Shown: one piece after another, positions 47,739-60,000 of the stretch
Layout of the letters: every line of letters begins with the position of its first letter
How positions within the stretch are numbered: position 1 is the stretch's first letter
NCBI GenBank assembly: GCA_002118135.1
Contig: BDIU01000363.1
Coordinates: 1 to 64,000 of the forward strand
DNA length: 64,000 nt
Reading direction: 5' to 3'
DNA from: Trebouxia sp. TZW2008
Lineage: Eukaryota > Chlorophyta > Trebouxiophyceae > Trebouxiales > Trebouxiaceae
The notes under the pieces: generated by a model
Told to the model about the DNA's origin: nothing
Databases searched by the model: none
The model's input: only the letters and a program-made list of their open reading frames with translations
Program-made: the position numbers and the translations under genes

Positions 47739-48041
47739 ATGGAGCACGTAGCCTTGCAGGAAGCAAACCAAGCGTTGGACACTGTTCACGAGATATCACA
47801 GATTTTGGACACAGGCTTAGACAGAGAAACGCTGAACATCTTGATCGCTCTGTGCGAAACCGGCGTCAATCCAGAGGTGACTGGCGAAACCTTGGCACAC
47901 GCATGCACGTTTTCAGCCGCTCTGTGACGCATTGCGTTGCTTTTGCAGGCTCTGGCAGCAGTTGTTCGGGAGCTGAGGCGTGAGGCAGCTCGCTTGCAAC
48001 CCGAACAGAGCAAAAAGAATCAGCAGCAGGAACTGCAATAG
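47739..48041 (+). CDS. MZT1: MZT1/GIP1 gamma-tubulin complex subunit
   Basis: Small mitotic-spindle organising protein (MOZART1) that binds the N-termini of gamma-tubulin complex proteins and recruits the complex to microtubule-organising centres. Two exons: 47739-47876 and 47949-48041, joined in phase 0; 76 residues, the usual size. Family core: DTVHEISQILDTGLDRETL, then ILIALCETGVNPE, joined by the intron to ALAAVVRELRREAARLQ. The frame is open upstream, but the first ATG is at 47739, in a weak context (CGCACATGG, C at -3). The stop codon lies 8 nt before the NELF-B start on the same strand, and the spliced frame contains no ATG other than its own. Both points suggest it is the first cistron of a two-gene message. 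Confidence 0.9.
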
Positions 48042-48049
48042 CCTGAAGG

Positions 48050-51000
48050 ATGTCAGAGTCAGTACAACCATTGCCTCGAGGGTCTCCTCTCTATACAGCA
48101 ACCGGCAACGAAAGCCCATACACCAATGCACAGGTGTGTATTTCAGTTCATTCCGGTCCATGCTGCACACAAACAAAACGCTGTTCCTGCTTGCCTAGCA
48201 GTGCCTGTGAACCATCAGTCAGGATGAAGTTGCAGCTGTAAATTTTGCACACATCTCTTGGCAAGATTGGTTTGCATGCAGTACAAGAGATCATCAATGA
48301 ACACCTTGCTAGGGTCAGTGGCTACTCAAATGACTGTCCCTCAGACAAAGTCATGAGCCATCGCTTCACTGATGGTGCGCTGTGACATCACAATGTGTCA
48401 TTGCTGCAACAAGCATGGCATGCTTGATGGCCTGCAAACCTCTGGTTGGCAAAATAGTGCAGAGCATCATCCAGTGTGTGCTGAGCCACACAGAGCACCC
48501 GGGGCACACGTACTCACCTGTCTGTACCTCTGGCAAAGCATTGCAGCACATCACTGTGACAATCCTGAGGCCTACAGCAACCATTAGCGCGCCTTGCCAC
48601 AATGTGTTTGTAAATGTGATGACCATCATCAATATAAGCAAGCCTGGTATGCAGCAACCTTTGGTGGGGGAGCTGGGGCAGAGCACCATTCAGAGTGTGC
48701 TGAGCCACACAGAGCATCCAGGAAACGCCATCAAGGAGATTCAGGTGAAGGCCAGCCTGCGCAATCGCCACTGCCAGCCACTGCTCAGCCTGCTAGATGA
48801 ACTAGGAGTAACCAGGTAATTACGATGTCTAGTCTGATGTAGCTGCTTCACGCATGGTTTAGGAAACAGCAGGGTCGGGTCAAGGGTGCTTATGGCACAA
48901 GGGCAGTGAATTTTATGTGATTACTTGCAAGATGAAAATCAACACAAGCGAAGGCCACTGCTCAGCCTGCTACAGGTGATTACCATGTATGGTCTGGGTT
49001 TAGCTTGTTCAGACATGGTGAAGACTCCAACAGGGTTGGGCCAATGGTGCTTATTACACAAGGACTGTGAATCCCATGTGAGTCCTTTGAACGCAACAGT
49101 CAACAAGAGAGAAGCAACTGACTGCTCAGCCTGCTGATTGAGCTTGGCGTTGTCTGGTACAGCATCCAGTCTCGTAGTGATAGTCATCATCTTGACACTT
49201 TTCAGCATGTGGCACAAGCTATGTCTCTGCGTCAGCTAAGGCTGATCTAGGCAAGTATGGTGCTAAGGTCAAGGTCTGAGGCCTTAGTGTGCTTGTGGCT
49301 CAAGACCCAACGCATCATGTACATGTACCTGTTGAGAGAGAGGGAAAACAGCATCTGTCCACCTTGCATGAAACATTTGAGCCTGTACAAGGCAAGGTTT
49401 GCTCTTGCGCAGTCAAGCTTCTGCAGTTCATCAATGGTGCCCTTCACGGGGGTTTCAGAGATGGTCAGTTTGTGCAGCTGCAGTCTACATTGTCATGATT
49501 CTTCTAATTTTGCCAGCCTTACATCCTGAACTGTTGCTACCAGTGGTAACGTTACTGATGCCACTTGCATCAGGAATAGTGGACATTCTCAGGTTTGATG
49601 GACAGGAAGTGACGCGTCAAGCAACAACAATCCCACAACTGGCAAAGTGCCAGGTGAAATTCATGACACAAGGGGTGCATCAATGTCAGGAAATCGTGGT
49701 CAGAGTAGTGTGCAGCCTGCTGACTACCTTGATGGCATGTTTGCAGGCTGGACACTAACCCAACCACAAAATCATCATGTTGTTGCAGTTTTTGTACAAT
49801 GAAATGTTGTGGTCAGCATTGATTTAACTCACACATGAATCAACAATGGTCCCACAAATGGCAAAGCGCCAACTGCACTTCATGATGCAAGGGGTGCAAC
49901 AACATGAGGAAGTCATGGTGGGTGAATGATCTAGCCTGCTGACTTATGGCCTGATAGCAGGCTGGACACTCATCTAACCACAACATCCTCATATTGTTGC
50001 ACTCCTTGCATCATGCAATGTTGTTGTCTACATCAATTTGACTCACGCATGAATCAACAATGGTCCCACAAATGGCAAAGCGCTGACTGCACTTCATGAT
50101 GCAAGGGGTGCAACCGCATGAGGAAGTCATGGTGGGTTAAGAGTCCAGCCTGCTGACTTATGGCCTGATAGCAGGCTGGACACTCATCCACAACATCCTC
50201 ATGATGATGCACTCCTTGCATCATGCAATGTTGTTGTCTACATTATTTTGCCTCAAGCATGAATCAACAATGCTCCTATGATTGGCAAAATCACGACTGA
50301 ATTTCACCTGCATGTTGTCTCACTCCTCGCATCATGAAAAGTCGTTGTCAACATCAGTCCAAGTCATGCATGAGTCAACATTGGTCCCACAATGGGCAAA
50401 GTGCGAAATGGACTTCATGATGCAAGGGGTGCAACAGCATGAGGAAGTCAAGGTTGGGTAAGGATTCAGCTTGCTGGCCTGAGTGCAGGCTGAACATCGA
50501 TCTAAACACAACATCTTCATATTGTTTTCCTCCTCGCACCATGAACTGTTATTGTCAGCATCAGTTCAATGTGTGTGTGCATGAATGTACAGTGGTCCCA
50601 AGCTGGCAAAGTGCCGAACTTGATGATGCATGGGGCGCAACAAAAGAAAGAGGCCATGGTCATATAGGTCCCTGGCTGGCTGGCTACCTTCATGGCATTT
50701 TTGCAGGCAGGACCCATTCAACCGTGACTGCCTCGCGCTGTTGCACCCCTTACATCAAGAATTGTTGTTGCCATCATGCACAGGGCGCACATCACTTCCT
50801 TCGTGTTGCAAGTGTCCTTATTGATTGCTGCAGCCCCTGTTTGATACAAAGTGAAATCACAACTAGCAAAGTGCTGACTGCCCTTGCAACATCGCAAACA
50901 AGAGTTTCCACTGTAAGTTTCTGTTGTTGGAAATGCAGTAGTCATCACCAGTGTAAACTTGATTGACAAATTGGTGACTGCCTTTATGGCATGAGTGTGA

Positions 51001-54000
51001 GCCAGCGACTAAACTAGCCATGCCAGTGAGTTTTGATGACCCTGCCAGATGCATACAGAAGCAGTGGGCTACCTGCAAACAGACTTGTCCAAAGCCATGC
51101 TACATCAAAGTAACTTACAGTCAAGCCTTGACTCAGCCAGATCTGTGCACCATATTGTATCTGCATGACTGCAGGCTTGAGACGCATCTGGCCATGCTAG
51201 AGAGCGCCAAAAAGGTGCTGGCTGACAAGATTGACAGCATGCAAGAGGAGGGGCTGCTGGCCCTCCTGGAGGACACCTTCCCCTATGTGAGACGCTACCC
51301 TGCCTGAGGTCATAGAGTAATGCCATACTTTGCTCTCATGATGCATGGCACAGCTATCTCTCTTATAGGACATAGACTATAGAGGCCAGAGACGACTCCC
51401 GGTTGCCTTGAGTCATGTGCAGAAAGGTCTGAAGGCATATGCTGCAGAGGTTGCACTTCAACATGCAATGTTGCACAGACAAAGCCAACACTGGCCTTTT
51501 GCATTGTTGCGTGTGTCGAAAAAGATCGACAAAACCCTACTTGCAACTCAGACCTCTGCAATGAAACAAGTATGTTTGGACAGGATCTTGGTGTCAGTGC
51601 AGGTGAGCATCGATGGGCTGAGGTCAGTGCCTCTTGAGATTCTGAAGAGGCTGGAGACAGTGCCTGAGGCGTACCTGCAGGAGCTGGGTCATGACCACCA
51701 CCTCTTTGCTGAACTGCCTGTGGCTGTACAGCGCCAGGTATCCCTGTTGATTTCACATAGTGACTGCCAAAACAAGAGAACATAACGTAAATGCTCCGGG
51801 AAACAGCTTCCTCAGTGCCCGTGTGCTGCACATGTTTGCTACATGCTGCTTTGTTAAAGAGCAAGGTAGTGCTCATGTACAGCCTGCTGCCCGCGCTTTC
51901 TGCTTTGCATCTGCTGCATGACTGAATGCAAATCAAAGATTACACAGAAATACTGTTCCAGCCTAATGTTGCTCCTTCCACGCAGCAAAGCAGTAAGTGT
52001 GATGCCGACTTGACATCGTCCAAATGCACCAATACAGCTAGGAAGATGGCACACAAGCCGCAGTACGATTTGACTTACTGACTGCTGAAGCAAATTGCTG
52101 CAGGTGTACGAGGTGAACAGGAAGCTGCTGCAGGAGCATGCGGCGCCCCTGATGGCGGTGTACCTGCACGGCGTGGCAGTCGTGCGTCAGGAGCTCAACA
52201 TGGATGTTGCCCGCAACTCAGTCAAAGGTATTTGCCACAAAACTAAGAAGAAAAATCTACGCCTAACTGCGTCATAATAGGAGCCTCTGTCTATCAAGGC
52301 AGCCCGTCTCATCATGCCATCGAGCTAAGAGCTGTGACTGCTGAAGTAGGCAGCAAGCTGGGTCCTGAATCGCAGGTTGAACTCAGCTTGACAGGTCAGG
52401 CCTGCTGTGTGTCATCTGAAGCGCTACTTGCACTTTCATGAGCATGTGGCCCATGCCATCAAGGAGTGTCTGCCATGGTGAGACTTGATTGCGCTTATAC
52501 TCTCCTGTGTCCTTTTCAATATTGCTTTTTTTGGCACTCTTTCTTTTCCTTCGGTCTGTAAACAAGTCAAAAAAGTTTTGCTTTTTTTTCTCACATGAAT
52601 TACCACTACTTTCATCAATTATGAACCCAGCCAAAAAGCAAGATCAAAAGCCTTGCCCACATGCATTGCACTGAAGTACATAAAGCCTGCCTGTTGCTCA
52701 ACCTGCGTGATAGTATGCACTGCCTGAGATGCGAGCAAACAAGGAGTGCCCTACCCCACACAACACAATTTTCACCTCAGAGAAATGTCAACATGATTAG
52801 CATGTGCCTGTTTCACTCTTGATAAAGTTTTCGTCATTTTTCAATGGTAACCTTGTTTCATACGCGTCTTGTCTTGTTAGATTGATGCTGTACCAAAAAC
52901 TCTGGAAAAACTTTGGGAAGAAAGCAAGACAGGCATGGTGTGCAGGGCCGCCAAGGGGGACGTACCGCAAGACGCTGGCCCACCTGGTCAAGCTGGTCTC
53001 CATGATTGGGTCCTCTCGCAAGGCAAGCTCCACCCTCCTCACCCTCTGGGTCCCTTGCCTGAACTTCACTTGTTGTTCATTGAGGATGAAAACAGTCTCG
53101 CATTAGGGCGCAGAGCAAGATCTCTTTGGTGTGGGATACAGCCGCAATTTGCAGGTCACGCTTGATGTCCTGTTCTGCTTACTCACCTTCATTTGTGGTC
53201 ACTCACTTCTATGGGCTGTGTCACACACTTTCTGAGGGTTCATAGGATTCATATGATACTTATCTGCCTTGTCATGCTTGAGCAGAAAGCATGAAGTGGC
53301 AGCGTAATCTCTGCTTGCATACTGCTCAACCAGGAGAAGACAGATCACTCGTGTCCTTGTTCCTCAGAGCCCTTACTCAGTAGTATGTCAGGTCCAGCGC
53401 TTGCACTCCATTTGCTGCTGACTTTCGCATATGCCAGAGCAAACAGACCATCTTGGCAGCTGATAAATGGCTTCCAACCTGCAAGCAGTTGTGCAATAGC
53501 CGTGGCATCTCTAGACAGCATCGCAACAAGCTTTACAGACAATGTTGCTGCCTGATGTATGCTTGCTTTTCAGCTCTCAGCACATGATTGGAGGCTGCTA
53601 CTGAGCTGCACGCCTGCTGCTTGACTGTTGCAGGTGCCAAGGGCAGCTTGACACAGCCACAATGGACCTGCGTACTAGCAGGTTCAAGGAGAGTGTGGCT
53701 CCGTACAAGGGTCTCAATCAGCACTGCATTGTACCCAGCATGCAGATGCTGCTGCTGCGTTGCCTTAAGGGCTGCTGCCTGTGGTGATGCAGGTGTACAC
53801 AGCTATGACAGCCCCATGCGCAAGCAGGTTCAAAGGGTAAACCAAGAGAGAGAAAAAAGGAATGAAAATGCCCGTAGCAATGCCGGGCTCTGTTGCAGTT
53901 TGTAGCTGCAAAGAGTGAGCTTCTGTACGATGGCCTCAATCAGCACTGCAGCCTACCCAGCATGTAGATGCTGCTGCTGCGCCTTAGTGGCTGCTGCCTG

Positions 54001-57000
54001 TGGTGGTGCAGGTGTATACAGCCATGATGGACCTGTGCAACAGCCACATAACGGAGAGTGAGGGGTCGCACATCTGACCAGACCAGCACTGTATCTTGCA
54101 TCACACGCTGAGGCTGCTGATATTTCTGCCTGGCCGCTTGTCAAGTTTGGCGTGTATCAGCGCAGGTGTACACAGCCATGATGGACCTCTGCGTGAGCAA
54201 ATCAGGGAAGCAAGGGTCTGCACGGGAGCCTCAAGCACTGCACCTTGTCCAGCATGTAGACGCTGCTGCTGTGTTGCCTTAGTGGCTGCTGCCTGTGGTG
54301 GTGCAGGTGTACACAGCCATGACGGCCCTATGCGCAAGCAGGTTCAAGGAGAGTGAGGTTCTGTACAAGGGTCTCAAACAGCACTGCACCTTGTACAGCA
54401 TGTAGACGCTGCTGCTGTGCTGCCTTAGTGGCTGCTGCCTGTTGTGGTGCAGTTGTACACAGCCATGATGGACCTGCGTGAGCAAGTTCAAGGAGAGTGA
54501 GGGTCTTGACCTTGGCATAAAGCAACTTCAATTGTTCAGCTATGCAGTTCAGGCCATGTCTTCTGTTGCGTATTTGAGTGCTGAGCTGAGCATGTGGCGG
54601 TGCAGGTGTACACGGCCATGATGGATCTGTGCGTGAGCAAGTTCAAGGAGAGTGAGGGGCTGTATGTCGGCCCCAACCAGGCAGGCTACTGCCTGCTGCG
54701 CTCTCAGCTGCTCATGGCCTTCCATGACAATGTCCCTCATCTTTCCTCCTCCCGCCAGATTGCTAATGAGGTACAGTAGTTTCTTGGTACATGAACATTT
54801 GGTGTGAGCAAATAAATTCCAAATACAAGACAATGCAAGTGCGGATCCATCACTGTGTTCCAGCTACCTGTCACTTTTGAAGAGATTTTCATGTAAGTAC
54901 ATTTTCTTTGTAAACAATGCAGTCAGTACAAGGAGAAATTGTTGAGTTGTACATTCAGCAAACGTTTTCCTGTTGCAGCTCATGGACCTTCACAGCTGCT
55001 CATGGCCTTCCACGACAGCATCCCCCACCTCACCTCATCCTGCCAAATTGCAGATGAGGTAATATTCAAACTGCACGCAATCATGTGTTGCATATTGTTT
55101 GATGTGCTGCTGTGCCTTGAGTTTCTGTCTCAGCTCTGCAGCATGTCATTCCTGAAAGCTGCTCATGGCCTTTCATAAGAATGTCATCTACCTCTTCTCC
55201 ACCCGACAGATTGCCAATGAGGTGTTGTACAGCCAGCAAATGTCCTCCCATTGCAGCACAAGTTTTGTACAATTCCTGGTAGTCTTTAACAACAGTGTCT
55301 TTGACTTATCCACCTCCTGCCACTTTATCAATGAGGTATTGCACAATCAGCAAATATTCTCCGGATGCAGCACAAGATTTTTTAAAGCTCCTCGTGGCTT
55401 CTGTAAAGAGCCCATGATGCACTGCCTCATCAGAAAACATCCTTCTTATGCTGCATATGATCGCACTTATGACCCTATTGCTCCAGCACCTGTCATGTTC
55501 TTTACTGCCATGGTCTTATGCAATTACCTGGCTGCTCTTCATGCAGCTCTACCGTCATTGTAGCTGCCCTGCAAGAATTTCAAACAACGTATGTTGCTAT
55601 GCATGTGCAATTTCAACTTGCTGCAGCTGGTGGCACTGTGGTGCAGATGTTCTGGCAGCATTTGATACAATCATTGTCAGTGTCATGTGTTATCGCAGGA
55701 CCCATGTCATGACTTGGCATGGACTCTGGATGCAGCCATTGGGCACAGCCGCAGCCCCCAGGAGGGCGACCCCCACCCCACCGTCATGAAGCCCGCCCAC
55801 CTTGCCCAGCTTGGGAAATTCTTCTCACGCCTTGAGTCTCAACAGGTGATGGCCCCTTCTTGTTTTTGGAATGGATGCTTCCTGCAAAAGTAGCTGCTAT
55901 GGTGGAGCATTTGGAGCTCCTGTACTGGGTCATTGACTCTTTCCAGGTCGTGTGTTTGTGGGGCGGAACTTGAAGATCCTGTACTAGGTTATGTGCAAGT
56001 AAAGGCTTTACGATGCGAGGTGTCAAATGTCGCAACTGCTTCTGTGAGGGTAAGACACTGCCTTCTGTGCTTACTGATTGAGTTTGCTTGGCTGCCATGT
56101 CTTAAAAATGCACCTTGCAAGCATGTACAATAGTGTTACATTGACAACGTACTCATCGGAGATGATATGCAAGTTTGTTGGGCAGGCGGAAATCAGAAAC
56201 AGGCTATAATCGTCCACTCCTGGCCAGTTCAAATGATTTGCAACTTCTGTTGAATTGCTGTTCTACAGGACAGTGGGAGGGGCAAGAAGAGGAAGCAGGG
56301 GTCAGGGGAGGGAAGCCCCATGTACAGCGGGGGTGAGGGCTGGGGCCACAGCTCTGGCAAGAACATTGCCGAGGCCGGCATGATCCTGAGAGACCCTTCT
56401 GCCCTCCATATCATCATCAAACAGGTAAGTAACATGATCATGCATCCGCATGCGTATCAACTGTGGACTCTCAAGCTGACCCTTTGAGACGTGCAGAGGC
56501 TGACATGAATGTGAGAGACTGCACTACAGGCTTTGTATGCTAGCTGGATAGGATCATCTAGAATAGACACTGACTCCCTTCTGACCTTCATTTCATCATT
56601 GATCAGGCATGCATGCTGGTGCATCCATGTGCATACCGCTGCCAAGTCCCTCAACAGACCCTTCTGCCCTCGATATATTCATCAAGCAGGTCACTTGCAT
56701 ACTCCTGCAACCATATGCATATCATTGTGGACTCTGAAGGGACTGTTCAACACTTGCAGAGGCCGATATGATCCTGAGGGGCCCTTCCGCCCTGCATAAC
56801 ATGAGCAAGCTGGTGACTCGCATCTGTATCACTGCACAGTTTATAAGATGCCCTTTTGCCTTCCAGCATCAGCAAACAGGTCTGGTGTATATCTAATACA
56901 TTCATGAGCACTGAAATGTGAGGTTCCCGGCTATGTATGCACAGCAGTACTTGTGGCGTTGTCACCCTTTTGGGGTGCCCATTTGCTAGCGTTCAAGGCC

Positions 57001-60000
57001 AGTATTGCTCATATTGCTGCGTCTACCACACTGAGGATGCTTGCAAATCAGCTGTCGACATCTGGGCTGCCAGGTTGCGCACTGTGCATCATCATGAGCT
57101 CAGCAACAGGGCAAAACTCTTGTTATGACAGCACTGAAAGCGGCAATCTCTTGACAAACTTTGCAAACACTGCATTGGGCTTGTCTTGCCTCTTTCATGG
57201 GACACATGCATGTCACTTAGCAATCAGTCATCAAGAAGAACTTTCAGGCGTCAGGTTTGATGGGCTTAGGACCAGCATGCTGTGCTCACATCTGAGGTGT
57301 ACGCTGCAGGTGTTGCAGCGCTTGCCATCAATCATAGAAGCCATGACTGTGCCTAGCGAAGATGAAGAGCTAGTGTTCCTCACACGCTTACTTCAGGTAG
57401 GCCGGACTTGATGGCACGCCAACAAAAATAACCCTGAGTGGAGCACAGTTCAAAAATATTGCACTAAATGCTTGTGCTTGATGTCTTTATGACAAATGCT
57501 TTTGCTTGTAAGCCTGAATTTTGCTGCCAGGATTACTCTGCTGATATCATGAGTATTGCCGACTGGTTGTAGCATGCTTCAAACTCTGATTGGGCAATAG
57601 TTGTGCTAGCCACCTGTACAAATGGGAGGTACCAAGCACCTTTTCCAGGGTGCACCAGAAAACTGCTATGCAGTTGCCAGATCAATGCAAACAAGCTTGC
57701 CTTCAAATTGGTAAGGCACAGCACCATGACCCCGGCTTATGGTGCAATGCAGTTGGCAGTGGGTTGTCGCCAAATGCTGAAGGAGAAGAAGTATGCCTTC
57801 CCGCCTGTCAAGGCAGAGTTGGCGGGAACCTTCTTCAGCATTCTGATTGGCTTCAGCCTAGAGGCTGGCACCTCAGAGTATGACGCGTCAGGTGATGACT
57901 CATATTGACAATCAAAGACAAGTGTCATGATGTAAGTCATCAAATGATGCTCACGCTTGTGCATTTTGTCCGGCTCACATTCTAGGTCTGCGCAGCGCCA
58001 ATCTTGTCTTATCAATGACTCAGGTTTTGACTGCAAACAGCTTAAGCTCAATGCAACGGGCAGCTTGACTAAGACAGTATGTGGATTTGCACCAATTCCT
58101 GCTGCATGGATATCTTACTGACTCCTTTCGCGCTGACCAGCAACCTTGCTGCAGGCACAAGCATCAACCAGCCAAACAGGCAGGTTGGCGTTGCCAAAAT
58201 ATTTTAGTGTAGCCCAATCTTATCTGATAGGCACAAGTTGAAACTAGTCCAGCAGCTGAGATTTTCCTCTTGGCCAAGCCTTGTTGTTCTGACATTGATG
58301 ACACGCTGCATATGTTAATTTTCATCAGCTAAACGAGCAGCTTTTGTCCTTTGGAGATGCTTCATTTTCAAGAATCTTTGTTCTCATAGACTCTATGCTG
58401 CAGATGCAAGTCTTGATCAGCCAAATGAGCAGCTGGTGGAGTTGTTGGTGCATGAGGAGGTGGCGAGGCATGTGACAGCCATGTACACCCTGGAGCGCAT
58501 TGATGCCCAGGACTGGGGCCTCGCACGCACTCTCATGGCCTCCATTAACCAGGTCTGAGTTGTTGCATGATCTCATTTTGCCCTAGATTGAGCTCGTACA
58601 CTGTCCTATCTGTGTATGTCCTTTATCACAAGCACAAACTGCCTTGCAAGTTGGTCTTCAGCTGTGTCTGTTGTGTGCATAAGTTATGGACTGAAGTATG
58701 ACAAACAGCGTCAACTTGCAGCTCTGACAAGACAGTCAGTGGTGTGATGCCTGGCGCACACAAGTCAGCGTGGCCCCTGTGCGCATTAGCTGTGTGTCTC
58801 ACTTCATCACGCCATTTTCATCTCCTTTTCTAGTATATTATCCAGCAATTTCTGGCCTTGAAGCAAATGGACAAGAGGGCATTGTCAGAATGGGCTGCAT
58901 GCGCCGCTAGACTGAAACGCAAGCTAGCAATCATGCTGGAACATATCCTTCCTGATGTCACCTTAGAATACTGTGATAGTCTGGTCAATTTTCAGAATTA
59001 GCGAACTCTGATGATGCAGACTTTAGAGCAGTTAGATGAGAGGGCTTTGCCAGAATGGGCAGCATTTGCTGCCACACTGGCACGCAAGCTAGCTGATCTG
59101 CTACCTCGGGGGCGGGTCGCCCTGGGAGACCCTGTCTGGATTGCCTGTGTCGACAATTTTCTGCTCAAGGCTGTTGACATTGACTCACAGGTTGGTGTAT
59201 TGCAATTGCGTTTGTAGTAGAACTACTTCGTTGCAATGATATGCTATGCTAAACTCTTGTTGAAGATTGTTGACATTCACTCACAGGTTGGCAGTGCTAT
59301 GTTGCAGTTGAGCACCTTTTGAGCAGCCTGCATCGACACACTCTGTGCACCACGTTGTTGACATGCACTGAGAAGTCAGTCGTCCTCAACCCAACTTACA
59401 GGCAGTGTGCCTTGGCCACACGTCTGTGCAACCCTCTTGACATTGATTGAGGCCAGTCATCTTGAGGGAAGTGCCTGGTAGCTTAGGTCTTGAGCATCCC
59501 TTGCAGTGGCTTGCAACCTGTTGCATACTGTTGTTCAGACCATGACTTCAATCTTCTGAGTTCTGTGCTACAGCAACCTTGTAATCACAAAATCTCAACC
59601 CAATGTGTTCACTGTTGCAAGGGCAATGCAACTGGAAGACATTGCGTTTTGTTGCAAGGATATTCTTGAGTATTATCAGGGCTTCAATTTTTCAAGAAAT
59701 ATTGGTGTACCAGGTGCACGGGGAGGTAGTGCGCATCTTTGCTGAGGGCGCTGACCAACACTTGAAGCATGAGGAGCAGGCGCGCCAGGACAAAGCAGTG
59801 GCAGACAAGACCGGCACCCCTAACCAGCCCCGCCCTGACCCCTTCCCCGTCCCCCGCCTGGTGGAGTACCTGCACAAGTGTTTGGCAGCCACAAAACACA
59901 GCAGAAAGTAAGCATATTCTGCAAGATCTCAGAGTTGGTTCATGATCTGAGGCAGAAGTACAGCATGTCCTGGCAGCGATCAGCAGCATAAAAGTTTGCG

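Noticed and set aside
48281..48312. Possible extra NELF-B exon (IINEHLA then GTCAGT)
   Set aside because: Including it breaks the phase between exon 1 (phase 0) and exon 2 (phase 0), and it has no family match.
49490..50800. CRISPR-like spaced repeats
   Set aside because: Units are diverged, 200-300 nt apart and inverted-repeat in nature, in a eukaryotic intron; not a CRISPR array.
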